From Cytophagales bacterium UBA2561 (GTDB lineage: Bacteria; Bacteroidota; Bacteroidia; Cytophagales; Thermoflexibacteraceae), in NCBI GenBank assembly GCA_002340355.1, contig DDLX01000013.1:152954-216953 (forward strand): DNA of 64,000 nt, in the 5' to 3' direction. Position numbers and translations under genes: made by a program. Shown here piece after piece: positions 63,886-64,000 of this stretch. Within the stretch, counting starts at the first letter, position 1. Each line of letters begins with the position of its first letter. The notes beneath the pieces were generated by a model. The model saw only the letters and a program-made list of their open reading frames with translations. It did not search any database and was not told the DNA's origin.

Positions 63886-64000
63886 ATTTTTTCAACATCT
63901 GAATAATTTCTGCATAAGTTTCCAACTTTTGGGCTAATTGGTCAAATTCTGCACGACTAACCGTTTCTTCGAGTTGTCTTTTTAATTCCTCATTTTCAGT
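63884..64000 (-). CDS. C-terminal end of a coiled-coil protein (5' truncated by window edge)
   Basis: On the minus strand the frame runs from the window edge to a TGA at 63884-63886 and encodes 38 residues. The sequence opens TENEELKRQLEETVSRAEF and ends YAEIIQMLKK. Leucine/isoleucine heptad spacing and high charge mark a coiled coil. This end alone is not enough to identify the protein. The duplicated 30-bp unit abuts the stop. Confidence 0.7.
   Translation of the reverse strand, partial: TENEELKRQLEETVSRAEFDQLAQKLETYAEIIQMLKK

Noticed and set aside
1..64000. tRNA, rRNA, CRISPR array, prophage or defence island
   Set aside because: I saw no conserved T-loop sequence with a cloverleaf context, no regularly spaced repeats, and no phage or restriction gene cluster.

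Overview
The window is AT-rich (roughly one third G+C by eye) and reads as an ordinary chromosomal segment of a Bacteroidota bacterium, most likely of the order Cytophagales. The evidence is a type IX secretion (T9SS) type B C-terminal domain on a giant surface protein, a PorP/SprF-family protein beside it, several OmpA-family envelope proteins, lipid A and LPS-core genes, near-absence of Shine-Dalgarno sequences, and Bacteroidota-type -7 promoter boxes (TAnnTTTG) ahead of several genes. I saw no rRNA, tRNA, CRISPR array, prophage or intact insertion sequence. One short MITE-like inverted repeat is present.

Layout. 1-2.7 kb: the end of an alpha/beta hydrolase gene, a MITE-like element, a small OmpA-domain protein and a peptidoglycan amidase. 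2.7-8.4 kb: a 1888-residue soluble chemoreceptor-like protein with about eleven PAS domains. 8.8-13.6 kb: an NhaD-type antiporter, a small lipoprotein, a GT4 glycosyltransferase and lpxB. 13.6-18.1 kb: a SPOR-domain secreted protein, a Ppx/GppA phosphatase, a Tat-type FAD lipoprotein and a PD-(D/E)XK-like protein. 18.2-24.6 kb: parC, a 780-bp non-coding stretch, proS with an editing domain, and infC, which appears to start at AUU. 24.7-30.3 kb: an orphan efflux adaptor, a membrane SpoIIE-type phosphatase, an MscS-like channel, trmB, and a signal-peptidase-I-fold protein whose catalytic Ser and Lys positions are both substituted. 30.4-36.5 kb: a TMTC-like TPR membrane protein, divergent hldD and kdsD (heptose and Kdo supply for LPS core), a tiny basic protein, an unknown protein and cysQ. 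36.6-45.6 kb: a TPR protein, a CPA1-type antiporter, an MsbA-like ABC transporter, an ArsR regulator, a lipoprotein hydrolase, a barrel-like protein, thyA and a four-helix membrane protein.

46-57.3 kb is the most distinctive locus. A 3237-residue SprB-like protein, made of about thirty Ig-like repeats, one SprB-type repeat and a type B sorting domain, is followed at once by a PorP/SprF protein that carries its own OmpA peptidoglycan-binding domain. By analogy with SprB-SprF pairs, the first is probably exported by T9SS and displayed on the cell surface with the help of the second. A PD40-CRD-OmpA (PorE-like) protein and a secreted papain-family protease lie within 6 kb.

The window ends with an M42 aminopeptidase, a perfect 30-bp tandem duplication, and the C-terminal end of a coiled-coil gene on the minus strand that runs off the edge.
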